Below, piece after piece: positions 34,413 through 47,044 of a stretch of DNA of 64,000 nucleotides; the stretch's first letter is position 1, and the number at the start of each line of letters is the position of its first letter. Source of the DNA: Aegilops tauschii subsp. strangulata (lineage: Eukaryota > Streptophyta > Magnoliopsida > Poales > Poaceae); assembly GCF_002575655.3 (NCBI RefSeq), contig NC_053035.3:379107792-379171791 (forward strand), in the 5' to 3' direction. The position numbers were made by a program, and so were the translations under genes. The notes below the pieces were generated by a model that did not search any database, had not been told where the DNA came from, and was given only the letters and a program-made list of their open reading frames with translations.

Positions 34413-37204
34413 CTAGGGGCGTTAAACGATAGCGCTTGTTGGGAGGCAACCCAATTTTTTTTTTGCTTTTTGCTTCTGTTTAGGAATAAATCTTTGTTCT
34501 AGCCTCTGGCTAGATTTTTTTATGTTTTAATTAGTGTTTGTGCCAAGTTAAACCTATAGGATCTTCTTGGATGATAGTTATTTGATCTTGCTGAAAATTC
34601 CAGAAACTTTCTGTTCACGAAAATAATTGTTAAAAATCACCAGAACTTGATAAAATATTGATTCCAATTGCTGCTGATCAATAAACCAATTTTCTAGGTC
34701 TTCCTATTTTGGCTGAATTTTCGGAGTTCCAGAAGTTTGCGTTAGTTACAGATTACTACAGACTGTTCTGTTTTTGACAGATTCTGTTTTTCGTGTGTTG
34801 TTTGCTTATTTTGATGAATCTATGGCTAGTAAAATAGTTTATAAACCATAGAGAAGTTGGAATACAGTAGGTTTACACCAATATAAATAAAGAATGAGTT
34901 CATTACAGTACCTTGAAGTGGTTTTTTGTTTTCTTTCGCTAACGGAGCTCACGAGATTTTCTGTTAAGTTTTGTGTTGTGAAGTTCTCAAGTTTTGGGTG
35001 AAAGATTTGATGGATTATGGAAAAAGGAGTGGCAAGAGCCTAAGCTTGGGAATGCCCATGGCACCTCAAGATAATCTAAGGATACCTAAAAGCCAAAGCT
35101 TGGGGATGCCCCGGAAGGCATACCCTCTTTCGTCTACTTCCATCGGTAACTTTACTTGGAGCTATATTTTTATTCACCACATGATATGTGTTTTGCTTGG
35201 AGCGTTTTGTATGATTTGAGTCTTTGCTTTTTAGTTTACCACAATCATCCTTCATGTACAAACCTTTTGAGAGAGACACACATGATTCGGAAATTATTAG
35301 AATACTGTATGTGCTTCACTTATAACTTTTGAATTATATAGTTTTTGCTCTAACACTTCACTTATATCTTTTAGAGCACGGTGGTAACTTTAGTTTTATA
35401 GAAACTATTATTCTCTCATGCTTCACTTAGATTATTTTGAGAGTCTTAAACAGCATGGTAATTTGCTTAAATAATCCTAATATGCTAGGTATTCAAGATT
35501 AGTAAAAACTTTCTTATGAGTGTGTTGAATACTAAGAGAAGTTTGATGCTTGATGATTGTTTGGAGATATGGAGGTAGTGATATTAAAGTCATGCTAGTT
35601 GAGCACTTGTGAATTTGAGAAATACTTGTGTTGAAGTTTGCAAGTCCCGTAGCATGCACGTATGGTAAACGTTATGTAACAAATTTGAAACATGAGGTGT
35701 TCTTTGAGTGTCCTCCTTATGAATGGCGGTCGGGGACGGGCGATGGTCTTTTCCTACCAATCTATCCCCCTAGGAGCATGCGCGTAGTGCTTGGTTTTTG
35801 ATGACTGGTAGATTTTTGCAATAAGTATGTGAGTTCTTTATGACTAATGTTGAGTCAATGGATTATACGCACTCTCACCTTTCCATCATTGCTAGCCTCT
35901 TCAGTACCGTGCATTGCCCTTTCCCACATTGAGAGTTGGTGCAAACTTCGCCGGTGCATCCAAACCCCGTGATATGATATGGTTTTTCACACATAAACCT
36001 TCTTATATCTTCCTCAAAACAGCCACCATACCTACCTATTATGGCATTTCCATAGCCATTCTGAGATATATTGCCATGCAACTTTCCACCGTTCCGTCTA
36101 TCATGACACGTTAATCATTGTCATATTGCTTTGCATGATCATGTAGTTGACATCGTATTTGTGGTAAAGCCACCATTCATAATTCTTTCATACATGTCAC
36201 ACTTGGTTCATTGGATATCCCGGTATACCGCCGGAGGCATTCATATAGAGTCATACTTTGTTATAGTATCGAGTTGTAATCATTGAGTTGTAAATAAATA
36301 GAAGTGTGATGGTCATCATTTTCTAGAGCATTGTCCCAAGTGAGGAAAAAAAGGAAAAAAAGAAAGGCCATAAAAAGAGAAGGCCCAAAAAAATGAGAGA
36401 AAAAGAGAGAAGGGACAATGTTACTATCCTTTTTACCACAGTTGTGCTTCAAAGTAGCACCATAATCTTCATGATAGAGAGTCTCTTGTTTTGTCACTTT
36501 CATATACTAGTGGGAATTTTTCATTATAGAACTTGGCTTGTATATTCCAACAATGGGCTTCCTCAAATGCCCTAGCTCTTTGTGAGCAAGCAAGTTGGAT
36601 GCACACCCACTTAGTTTCTTTTGTTGAGCTTTCATATATTTATAGCTCTTGTGCATCCGTTGCATGGCAATCCCTACTCCTTGCATTAACATCAATCGAT
36701 GGGCATCTCCATAGCTCATTGATTAGCCTCGTTGATGTGAGACTTTCTCCTTTTTTTGTCTTCTCCACATAACCCCCATCATTATATTCTATTCCACCCA
36801 TAGTGCTATGTCCATGGCTCACGCTCATGTATTGCGTGAAGGTTGAAAAGGTTTGAGATTACTAAAGTATGAAACAATTGCTTGGCTTGTCACCGGGGTT
36901 GTGCATGATGAGAGCATTCTTGTGTAACGGAAATGGAGCATGACTAAACTATATGATTTTGTATGGATGAACTTTATTTGGCCATGTTATTTTGAGAGGA
37001 CATAATTGCTTAGTTAGTATACTTGAAGTATTATTATTTTTATGTCAATATTGAACTTTTATCTTGAATCTTTCGGATCTGAATATTCATACCACAATTA
37101 AGAAGAATTACATTGAAATTATGCCAAGTAGCATTCCACATCAAAAATTCTATTTTTATCATTTACCTACTCGAGGACGAGCAGGAATTAAGCTTGGGGA
37201 TGCT
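34413..37204 (+). other. 3' interior of the Sabrina-like element, non-coding
   Basis: About 2.8 kb with no supported gene. It is collinear with 42542-45354 of the second element. Features include CGCTTGTTGGGAGGCAACCC (34432), paired AAGCTTGGGGATGC words (35040-35110 and just before the 3' LTR), and a purine-rich run (36345-36410). The segment TCGAGGACGAGCAGGAATTA leads into the 3' LTR. Confidence 0.6.
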
Positions 37205-38795
37205 TGATACGTCTCCAACGTATCTATAATTTTTTATTGTTCCATGCTATATTATATAATGCTTTGGACATTATCGGGCTTTATTATACACTTTTATATT
37301 ATTTTTGGGACTAACCTATTAACCGGAGGCCCAGCCCAGAATTGTTGTTTTTTTGCCTATTTCAGAGTTTCGCAGAAAAAGAATATCAAACGGAGTCCAA
37401 ACAGAATGAAACCTTTGGGAACGTGCTTTTCGGAACGATCGTGATCCAGAGGACTTGGACCCTACGTCAAGACATCAACCAGGAGGGCACGAGGCAGGGG
37501 GCGCGCCTACCCCCCCCCCCCCCCCCCCCCCCCACAAGGCACGCCCTCCACCCTCGTGGCCCCACGTTGCTCCACTGACGTACTTCTTCCTCCTATATAT
37601 ACCTACGTACCCCCAAACTACCAGGGACGGAGCCAAAAACCTAATTCCACCACCGCAACCTTCTGTACCCGTGAGATCCCATGTTGGGGCCTGTTCCGGA
37701 GCTCCGCCGGAGGGGGCATCGATCACGGAGGGCTTCTACATCAACACCATAGCCTCTCCGATGAAGTGTGAGTAGTTTAGCTCAGACCTTCGGGTCCATA
37801 GTTACTAGCTAGATGGCTTCTTATCTCTTTTTGGATCTCAATACAATGTTCTCCCCCTCTCTTGTGGAGATCTATTCGATGTAATCTTCTTTTGCGGTGT
37901 GTTTGTTGAGACCGATGAATTGTGGGTTTATGACCAAGTTTATCTATGAACAATATTTGAATCTTCTCTGAATTCTTTTATGTATGATTGGTTATCTTTG
38001 CAAGTCTCTTCGAATTATCAGTTTGGTTTGGCCTACTAGATTGATCTTTCTTGCAATGGGATAAGTGCTTAGCTTCGGGTTCAATCTTGCGGTGTCCTTT
38101 CCCAGTGACAGTAGGGGCAGCAAGGCACGTATAGTATTGTTGCCATCGAGGATAACAAGATGGGGTTTATATCATATTGCATGAGTTTATCCCTCTACAT
38201 CATGTCATCTTGCTTAAAGCGTTACTCTGTTCTTATGAACTTAATACTCTAGATGCATGCTGGATAGCGGTTGATGTGTGGAGTAATAGTAGTAGATGCA
38301 GGCAGGAGTCGGTCTACTTGTCTTGGACGTGATGCCTATATACATGATCATACCTAGATATTCTCATAACTATGCTCAATTTTGTCAATTGCTCAATAGT
38401 AATTTGTTCACCCACCGTAATACTTATGCTCATGAGAGAAGCCACTAGTGAAACCTATGGCTCCCGGGTCTATTTTCCATCATATTAATCTTCCAACACT
38501 TAGCTATTTTCATTGCCTTTTATTGTACTTTGCATCTTTATCACAAAAATACCAAAAATATTATCTTATCATATCTATCAGATCTCACTCTCGTAAGTGA
38601 CCGTGTAGGGATTGACAACCCCTTATCGCGTTGGTTGCGAGGATTTATTTGTTTGTGTAGGTGCGAGGGACTCGTGCGTGGCCTCCTACCAGATTGATAC
38701 CTTGGTTCTCAAAAACTGAGGGAAATAGTTACGCTGCTTTACTGCATCACCCTTTCCTTTCAAGGGAAAACCAACGCAGTGCTCAAGAGGTAGCA
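37205..38795 (+). repeat. 3' LTR of the Sabrina-like element
   Basis: About 1.59 kb and nearly identical to the 5' LTR. The C run is expanded (about 37510-37533). It is followed directly by the CCGAC target duplication. Confidence 0.9.
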
Positions 38796-38800
38796 CCGAC

Positions 38801-39410
38801 TTTGACAGAAGGCAGAGCCAAACCAGTAGAGGCGACTCTCAGCGAAATCTAGGCCGACCGCGGTTTTCTATGGAGGTGGGCGGCCGGTTGACGACGCCGG
38901 CTTAAAACGGAGCCATGGTCGGCAGAGGTGGCAGATCAACAAGGCCATGGGTCAGCTGCTCCTCAGTGACGGCGGCTCGTGGGGAGGTGAGGCTATGGTG
39001 GTCGAATCCGCTCGATGCGCGGCAGCTCGGAAACAGGCATGAAGCTGACGGTCTCGAAACAAGGCCCACGAATTGGTAACTCGGCGAGGCGGCGACTTTG
39101 TAGCATGGTAGAGGTACCTGGTGGCTCAAGGGATCCGCGACGGTGACAGCGACTCGGCAGTGCGGCAGCACAGCAGCTTGAGCAGCGGAGGTGGTGACAA
39201 GCTTGGGGCCGCGGGTGAGCTAGCGTTGGAGTACAGGAACCATCACACACCGGCGGGTCGACGACAAGGGGAACCGGGCGGGTCGAGGTGCAGCTGCAGC
39301 AGCAACAGAGGTGGAGACTGTGGAGATGTCAGAATCCGAGTCCCCGTCCTTCTCTGGGTTGTAGCAGTTATTTCCATCAATCAGGTTTGACCAAGCATGG
39401 TTTGACCAAT
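38801..39410 (-). other. GC-rich leader of the minus-strand retroelement, right part
   Basis: GC-rich sequence continuing from 31560-31813 on the other side of the Sabrina-like insertion. Frames on both strands are long because of composition; none has a recognisable motif. Confidence 0.45.
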
Positions 39411-39744
39411 CAGGCTACCACAATGAGCATAATGAGAGCTAGCCACAAACAGTATAATGTACGCATTATTTCCTCTAGTAATGGACGCCGTGCTATAACT
39501 ATCAATGCTATTTTTCAGGCCGATCGCTAGTCGCCTTGGTCCTAGAGATTGTTTTTGTCTAAAGCGCGCTCTATAAACAATGACGGAGGGAGTAGTATGA
39601 GCGGATTCAAAGAAGAGAGTATTGATGGTTGCTTCTTCCGAGCAACTTACATTGGAAAAGGTGGGGCTTATGATTTGACTGCTCATTACTCACTATTAGT
39701 GCGGCGCAACCACCGGGCTGAGTCTCCCATGCGGTTGTGCACTA

Positions 39745-39893
39745 CTCCCTCCGTTCTTAAGTATACTATGGAGTATTTATCTTTCTAGAGATTTCACCAA
39801 GTGACTACATACGAAGCAACATGAGTGAATCTACACTCTAAAATATGTACATTTCAAATTTGTAAAAAGACAAATATTTAGGAACGGAGGAAG
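39745..39893. mobile_element. Stowaway MITE, 149 bp
   Basis: The left end CTCCCTCCGTTCTTAAGTAT and right end AATATTTAGGAACGGAGGAAG are inverted copies, flanked by TA (39743-39744 and 39894-39895). Confidence 0.9.
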
Positions 39894-40290
39894 TATAATT
39901 TTGTGCATGGCACATGGACCCGGATGCTGAAGAGGCTTCTGGCAATGCTATCAAGCTTCCAGCAATTGTTTACATAATTGATGTACTATACAAATAATTT
40001 TCCAGCGACATGAAATTGTACAATGCTCTGAGCTTTCAGCTTTTGTTTCGTGTGTCTTGCCATCCATGCTCTTTCGGAAAAAAAATAAAAACTAACTTCC
40101 TTGCTAATGCATCTCAATGATTAGCAGATCAGAGCTAATATTACATCACAACTTAAGACAGTTGTGAGAAGGTGTTAAATTAAAATTGATCCATGCTTTT
40201 TCATTGGCAGCAATGTCCCCCCAGCTCTATCTATATCAACAAGGCATGTTGGGAAAAAAGTAGCTGTCTAGAGCATGCAATATTCCGATC
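39894..40290. other. CACTA interior, non-coding
   Basis: No supported gene. ATGCATCTCAATGATTAGCA and ACAACTTAAGACAGTTGTGA words repeat the tract near 23380-23450, marking the start of the module 4 region. Confidence 0.5.
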
Positions 40291-40925
40291 ATTTTGTGCA
40301 GTTCCACTAAAATAGAGCTGAGCATCCCTGTTCCAAAGATATTAAGTGTGATTACAATAACAGAGGACTGCTGATGAAACAATAAACACACAAATAGAAG
40401 TCGGTCACCTTTGCAGTCTCTCTTAAGACTAACTAGTTGGAGAAGATTAAGCAAATAGTTGAAGAAGATTAGGCTCGAAGTTGGATGAGGAGGATAGAGC
40501 AAAACCAATCTCCCTTTGTGCAGTCGCACTGAAATGTAGAGACGTTGCCCGTGTGACATTTTAGTACAACTGCACAAAACACTCTTAAGAAAAAAGTGAT
40601 TTGTGCAGTTCACCAGAAGGTCGCAATAGCAATGAGGTGAAATGGATAGCCTTGTTTTCAAAAAAGAGGTAAAAAGGAAACAATTACTGGCCAATAACAG
40701 TTGATGACACATATGACGACAAAAAAGAAGCATATTCCTTGTCCTAAGGGAAGATAACAACACGGTTGTGTTTGTCTAAAACGGTGTGAGGACGAGATTG
40801 CAAAAATGGAAAGTACGCCGGACGAGCTACGTTTTGGGCAAAGAACTATGGAAGATCCACATGCAAGATTTTCCACATGCAGCGATGTGGGAAGAAGGGC
40901 AGTGGAGCAAGGCCGGAAGGGATAC

Positions 40926-41245
40926 CTGGGGTCATCGGGATGTAACTAGGAGAGCAGCAGCGGGCAGGACCTGCCCATACTGCGGCAGCGAGCAGGTGGC
41001 GTAGGCCCTACCGCGCCGGAGCTTGGTCAGAGAGAACGACGGGTACCGTAGATCGGGACATGCTGCCTCGGCGCCGTCGAAAGGAGAAACGATGCACATT
41101 CTCCCTTTCCGTCGGCGGACAGGATGCGCCTGGATAAGTGACCAACGATGGGAGAGAGAGAGAGAGAGGCCACCACCGCCTTGTGTGAGATACTCTGAAA
41201 AGAGACAAACCCAGGCAGGCAGGCTGCATTGTATATGGTGGAGCG
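40926..41245 (-). pseudogene. Minus-strand gene-like module 4
   Basis: Minus strand: a weak TATA-like TATACAATGC (about 41228-41237), CT-rich leader, then a frame containing ASLSLSPIVGHLSRRILSAD and APRQHVPIYG. This aligns with the N-terminal part of modules 1 and 2 (SLSxSxLV). The frame stops at 41027, and a donor-like CCAG/GTATCCC junction lies at 40926. The downstream marker TTGTGCAGTTCCACTAAAAT lies at 40296-40315 and a second one near 40518. It is separated from modules 1-3 by the nested elements. Confidence 0.4.
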
Positions 41246-41424
41246 GACTACCTTTTTCTCCATAAAAATCGTTTTATATTCTGCGTACGTGCCATTGAGC
41301 GATATAACTTTATTTAAAAATATCGCGCCAACACATGAAGTCGAACTTTGTTTCGTGCACGCGTGGTACACGACCTCCGTAGGTAAACAACCGCTACACG
41401 CGTTCAAATTACCACGTGGGCTGC

Positions 41425-42540
41425 TGATACATCTCCAACGTATCTATAATTTTTGATTGTTTCATGCTATTATATTATCTGTTTTGGATGTTTAATGGGC
41501 TTTAATATACTCTTTTATATTATCTTTGGGACAAACCTATTAACTGAAGGCCCAGTGCAAATTGTTGTTTTTTTTGCCTATTTCAGTGTTTCGCAGAAAA
41601 GGAATATCAAACAGAATCCAAATGGAATGAAACCTTCGCGAAGATCTTTCTTGCAACAAACGGAATCCAGGAGACTTGGAGTTGAAGTCAGAGACGCAAC
41701 GAGGCGGCCACGAGGCAGGAGGGCGCGCCCCCACCCTCGTGGGCCCCTCGTAGCTCCACCGACCTACTTCTTTCGCCTATATATACTCTTATACCCTAAA
41801 AACATCCAGGGGAGCCACGAAACCACTTTTCCACCGCCGCAACCTTCTGTACCCGTGAGATCCCATCTTGGGGCCTTTTCTGGCGCTCCGTCGGAAGGGG
41901 AATTGATCATGGAGGGCTTCTAAATCAACACCATAGCCTCTCCGATGATGTGTGAGTAGTTTACCATAGACCTTCGGGTCCATAGTTATCAGCTAGATGG
42001 CTTCTTCTCTCTCTTTGATTCTCAATACAAAGTTCTCCTCGATGTTCTTGGAGATCTATTCGTTGTAATATTCTTTTGCGGTGAGTTTGCCGAGATCCGA
42101 TGAATTGTGGGTTTATGATCAAGATTATCTATGAATATTATTTGATTCTTCTCTGAATTCTTATATGCATGGTTTGATATCTTTGCAAGTCTCTTCGAAT
42201 TATCGGTTTAGTTTGGCCTACTAGATCGATCTTTCTTGCAATGGGAGAAGTGCTTAGCTTTGGGTTCAATCTTGCGGTGCTCGATCCCAGTGACAGAAAG
42301 GGAACCGACACGTATTGTATTGTTGCCATCGAGGATAAAAAGATGGGGTTTATATCATATTGCTTGAGTTTATCCCTCTACATCATGTCATCTTGCTTAA
42401 AGCGTTACTCTGTTCTTATGAACTTAATACTCTAGATGCATGCTGGATAGCGGTCGATGTGTGGAGTAATAGTAGTAGATGCAGAATCGTTTCGGTCTAC
42501 TTGACACGGACGTGATGCCTATGTTCATCATCATGCCTAG
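41425..42540 (+). repeat. Truncated left LTR of the chimeric element
   Basis: Begins TGATACATCTCCAACG and contains TATATATAC (41778). It is collinear with the first 1130 bp of the 31814 LTR, then breaks at CCTAG. Confidence 0.8.
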
Positions 42541-45354
42541 CTAAAAAGGCAATAAAGAAAAGCGCTTGTTGGGAGACAACCCAACATTTACCTTTACTGT
42601 TTTTGTGTGTTCACATGATTATGCTACTGTAGTAATCATTTTTTATAGCTTTTGTTTCAACAAAGTGCCAACTAAGACCGTTAGGATAGCTTACGGTGAT
42701 AGTTGTGTTGATCATGCTGAAAATCAGAAACTTTTGTGCCCAGTAAATTAGTTTTGATAATTCACAGAAACGTGCTTTTGATCTGATTCTTTTTGCTCTG
42801 GATTGGTACACAAATTGCTCAGGTTTTCCTAATTTGTTAGTATTTTTGGAGTTACAGAAGTATTCGAGAGTTACAGATTACTACAGGCTGTTCTGTTTTT
42901 GATAGATTCTGTTTTCTATGTGTTGTTTGCTTATTTTGATGAATCTATGAGTAGTATCGGAGGGTATGAACCATGGAGAAATTGGAATAAAGTAGATATT
43001 ACACCAATATGAATTTAGAATGAGTTCACAACAGTACCTTTGTGGTGATTTATTTTCTTATACTAACGGACCTCACAGGTTTTCTGTTAAGTTTTGTGTT
43101 GTGAAGTTTTCAAGTTTTGGGTAAAGATTCGATGGACTATGGAATAAGGAGTGGCAAGAGCATAAGCTTGGGGATGCCCAAGGCACCCCAAGGCAATATT
43201 CAAGGACAACCAACAGCCTAGGCCTGGGGATGCCCCGGAAGGCATCCCCTCTTTCGTCTTCGTTCATCGGTAACTTTACTTGGAGCTATATTTTTATTCA
43301 CCACATGATATGTGTTTTGCTTGGAGCGTCATTTTGTTTTATTTTGTTTTGATTTCTGTTTGAATAATATCCCAAGATCTTAAATTCTTAAATTTTAGAG
43401 AGTCTTCACATAGTTGCATAATTATTTGACTACTCATCGATCTTCACTTGTATCTTTCGGAGTAGTTTGTCATTTGCTCTAGTGCTTCACTTATATCCTT
43501 TTAGAGCACGGCGGTGGTTTTATTTTGAAGAAATAGATGAACTCTCATGCTTCACTTACATTATTTTGAGAGTCTTAAACAGCATGGTAATTTGCTTTGG
43601 TTATGAATTTAGTGCTAATATGATAGGCATCCAAGAGGGATATAATAAAAACTGTCATATAAAGTGCATTGAATACTATGAGAAGTTTGATGCTTGATGA
43701 TTGTTTTGAGATATGAGGATGGTGATATTAGAGTCATGCTAGTATAGTAATTGTGAATTTGAGAAATACTTGTGTTGAGGTTTGCAAGTCCCGTAGCATG
43801 CACGTATAGTAACCGTTGTGTAACAAATTTGAAGCATGAGGTACTTCTTTGATTGTCATTCTTTGTGTGCAGGTTAGGATCGCGCGATGGTTAACTCCTA
43901 CCAACCCTTCCCCTAGGAGCATGCGTGTAGTGCTTGGTTTTTGATGACTTGTAGATTTTTGCAATAAGTATGTGAGTTCTTTACGACTAATCTTGAGTCC
44001 ATGGATTATACGCACTCTCACCCTTCCATCATTGCTAGCCTCTTCGGTACCGTGCATTGCCCTTTCTCACCTTGAGAGTTGGTGCAAACTTCGCCGGTGC
44101 ATCCAAACCCCGTGATATGATATGCTCTATCACACATAAGCCTCCTTATATCTTACTCAAGACAGCCACCATACCTACCTATTATGGCATTTCCATAGCC
44201 ATTCCAAGATATATTGCCATGCAACTTTCCAACGTTTCATTTATTATGACACGTTTCATCATTGTCATATTGCCTTGCATGATCATCTAGTTGACATCGT
44301 ATTTGTGGCAAAGCCACCATGCATAATTTTCATACATGTCACTCTTGATTCGTTGCCCATTCCGGTACACCGCCGGAGGCATCCATATAGAGTCATATTT
44401 TGTTCTAGTATCAAGTTGTAATCCATGAGTTGTAAATAAATAGAAGTGTGATGATCATCATTATTAGAGCATTGTCCCTTGAAAAAAAAGGCCAAATAAA
44501 AAAAGGAAAGGCCAAATAAAAAAAGAGAAAGGCCAAATAAAAAAAGGAAGGTCCAAAAAAAGAAAAAAGGGGGGACAATGCTACTATCTTTTTTTCCACA
44601 CTTGTGCTTCAAAGTAGCACCATGATCTTTATGATAGAGAGTATCTTATTTTGTCACTTTCATATACTAGTGGGAATTTTTCATTATAGAACTTGGCTTG
44701 TATATTCCAACAATGGGCTTCCTCAAATGCCCTAGGTCTTCATGAGCAAGCAAGTTGGATGCACACCCACTTAGTTTCTTTTGTTGAGCTTTCATACATT
44801 TCTAGCTCTAGTGCATCCGTTGCATGGCAATCCCTACTCCTTGCATGGACATCAATTGATAGGCAACTCCCTAGCCCGTTGATTAGCCACGTCAATGTGA
44901 GACTTTCTCCTTTTTTGTCTTCTCCATATAACCCCCATTATCATATTCTATTCCACCCATAGTGCTATGTCCATGGCTCACGCTCATGTATTGCGTGAAA
45001 GTTGAAAAAGTTTGAGAATACTAAAGTATGAAACAATTGCTTGGCTGAAACCAAGGTTGTGCATGATTTGAATATTTTGTGTGACGAAGATGGAGCATAG
45101 CCAAACTATATGATTTTATAGGGATGAACTTTCTTTGGCCATGTTATTTTGAGAAGACATGATTACTTTGTTAGTATGCTTGAAGTATTATTATTTTTAT
45201 GTCAATATTAAACTTTTGTCTTGAATCTTATGGATCTGAATATTCTTGCCACAATAAATAAGATTACATTGATAAATATGTTACATAGCATTCCACATAA
45301 AAAAATTATCATTTACCTACTCGAGGACGAGCAGGAATTAAGCTTGGGGATGCT

Positions 45355-47044
45355 TGATACGTCTCCAACGTATCTATAATTTTTGATTGTTCCATGCTAT
45401 TATATTATCAACCATAGATGTTTTATATGCATTTATATGCTATTTTATATGATTTTTGGGACTAACCTATTAACCTAGAGCCCAGTGCCAGTTTCTGTTT
45501 TTTTCCTTGTTTTTGAGTTTTACAGAAAAGGAATACCAAACGGAGTCCAATTGACGTGCGAATTTTTGATGATTTTTTATGGACCAAAAGAAGCCCCTGA
45601 AGTAAAAGAGTTGGGCCAGAAGAGTCCCGAGATGTGCACGAGGGTGGAGGGCGCACCCTACCCCCCTGGGCGTGGGCCCCTATCTTGTGGACGACTCGAA
45701 GACCCGCCCCCTAATGTGAGACCTACGCCAAAAATTCCTATAAATACAGAAACCTCCAGAAAATAACCTAGATTGGGAGTTCCGCCGCCGCAATCCTCTG
45801 TAGCCACCAAAAACAAATCGGGACCCTGTTCTGGCACCCTACCGGAGGGGGGATCCCTCACCGGTGGCCATCTTCATCATCCCGGCGCTCTCCATGACGA
45901 GGAGGGAGTAGTTCACCCTCGGGGCTGAGGGTATGTACTAGTAGCTATGTGTTTGATCTCTCTCTCTCTCTCGTGTTCTTGATTTGGCACGATCTTGATG
46001 TATCGCGAGCTTTGTTGTTATAGTTGGATCTTATGATGCTTCTCCCCCTCTACTCTCTTGTAAGGGATTGAGTTTTCCCTTTGAAGTCATCTTATTGGAT
46101 TGAGTCTTTAAGGATTTGAGAACACTTGATGTATGTCTTGCGTGGGATACCCGTGGTGACAATGGGGTATTCTATTGATTCACTTGATGTATGTTTTGGT
46201 GATCAACTTGCGGGTTCCGTGACCTTGGGAATCTATGCATAGGGGTTAGCACACGTTTTCGTCTTGACTCTCCGGTAGAAACTTTGGGGCACACTTTGAA
46301 GTTCTTTGTGTTGGTCGAATAGATGAATCTGATATTGTGTGATGCATGTCGTATAATCATACCCACGGATACTTGAGGTGACATTGGAGTATCTAGGTGA
46401 CATTAGGGTTTTGGTTGATTTGTATCTTAAGGTGTTATTCTAGTACGAAATCTAGGATAGATCGAACGGAAAGAATAGCTTCGTGTTATTTTACTACGGG
46501 CTCTTGAATAGATCGATCAGAAAGAATAACTTTGAGGTGGTTTCGTACCCTACAATAATCTCTTCGTTTGTTCTCCGCTATTAGTGACTTTGGAGTGACT
46601 CTTTGTTGCATGTTGAGGGATTGTTATATGATCTAATTATGTTATTATTGTTGAGAGAACTTGCACTAGTGAAAGTATGAACCCTAGGCCTTGTTTCAAC
46701 GCATTGCAATACCGTTTGTGCTCACTTTTATCTTACCTTGCTGTTTTTATAATTTCATATTACAAAAACCTATATCTACCATCCATATTGCACTTGTATC
46801 ACCATCTCTTCGCCGAACTAGTGCACCTATACAATTTACCATTGTATTGGGTGTGTTGGGGACACAAGAGACTCTTTGCTATTTGGTTGCAGGGTTGTTT
46901 GAGAGAGACCATCTTCATCCTACACCTCCCACGGATTGATAACCTTAGCTCATCCACTTGAGGGAAATTTGCTACTGTCCTACAAACCTCTACAGTTGGA
47001 GGCCCAACAACGTCTACAAGGAGAAGGTTGCGTAGTAGACATCA
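45355..47044 (+). repeat. Right LTR of the chimeric element, different subfamily
   Basis: Begins TGATACGTCTCCAACG and ends GTAGTAGACATCA, about 1.69 kb, with a TATAAATACAG box at about 45739. Beyond the first part it does not follow the left LTR. Confidence 0.75.

Larger units (their letters stand above)
31814..38795 (+). mobile_element. Complete gypsy LTR retrotransposon, Sabrina-like, gag-only
   Basis: Two LTRs of about 1.6 kb, each TGATACGTCTCC...GAGGTAGCA, are flanked by a perfect 5-bp target duplication CCGAC (31809-31813 and 38796-38800). A primer-binding site follows the 5' LTR and one broken gag-like frame lies in the 3.8-kb interior. No protease, reverse transcriptase or integrase is found, so it is non-autonomous. 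By hand count the LTRs differ at roughly 40-45 of about 1580 sites (near 3%), so the insertion is fairly recent. The Sabrina name is from memory of the LTR terminus; the structure itself is firm. Confidence 0.9.
26669..39410 (-). mobile_element. Minus-strand gypsy-type retroelement remnant, 5' end truncated
   Basis: Read on the minus strand: a GC-rich leader (39360-38796 and, after a nested element, 31813-31560), a long non-coding interior with repeat arrays, a polypurine tract (CTGGGGGCTAA, 27303-27313) and a 3' LTR at 27302-26669. No 5' LTR, gag or pol is found, so it is a truncated or non-autonomous copy. The right boundary (about 39410) is a guess. It interrupts a mariner-like element and is itself interrupted by the Sabrina-like element at 31814-38795. 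Confidence 0.55.
26454..39592. mobile_element. Mariner/Stowaway-like element split by a retrotransposon nest
   Basis: The left terminus CTCCCTCCGTCACAGTTTAC (26454) is matched inversely by the right terminus, whose reverse complement reads CTCCCTCCGTCATTGTTTAT (39592). TA lies at 39593-39594, and on the left TA precedes a CTC triplication (26449-26453). Only about 215 bp on the left and up to 180 bp on the right belong to this element; the rest is inserted retroelement sequence. A Stowaway-type non-autonomous element of roughly 0.4 kb is inferred. Confidence 0.65.
41425..47044 (+). mobile_element. Chimeric Sabrina-like LTR element with unlike LTRs and an internal deletion
   Basis: The left LTR (from 41425) is of the same subfamily as the element at 31814, but it runs only to about 42540, where the sequence jumps straight into the interior (matching 34410 onward). 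The end of the LTR, the primer-binding site and gag are all gone. The interior (42542-45354) is collinear with 34413-37204. The right LTR (45355-47044, about 1.69 kb) shares the first 60 or so bases and a similar organisation but then belongs to a clearly different subfamily. Flanking pentamers (GCTGC left, GAGGG right) do not match. Recombination between two elements, or template switching, followed by deletion is the simplest reading. Confidence 0.75.
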
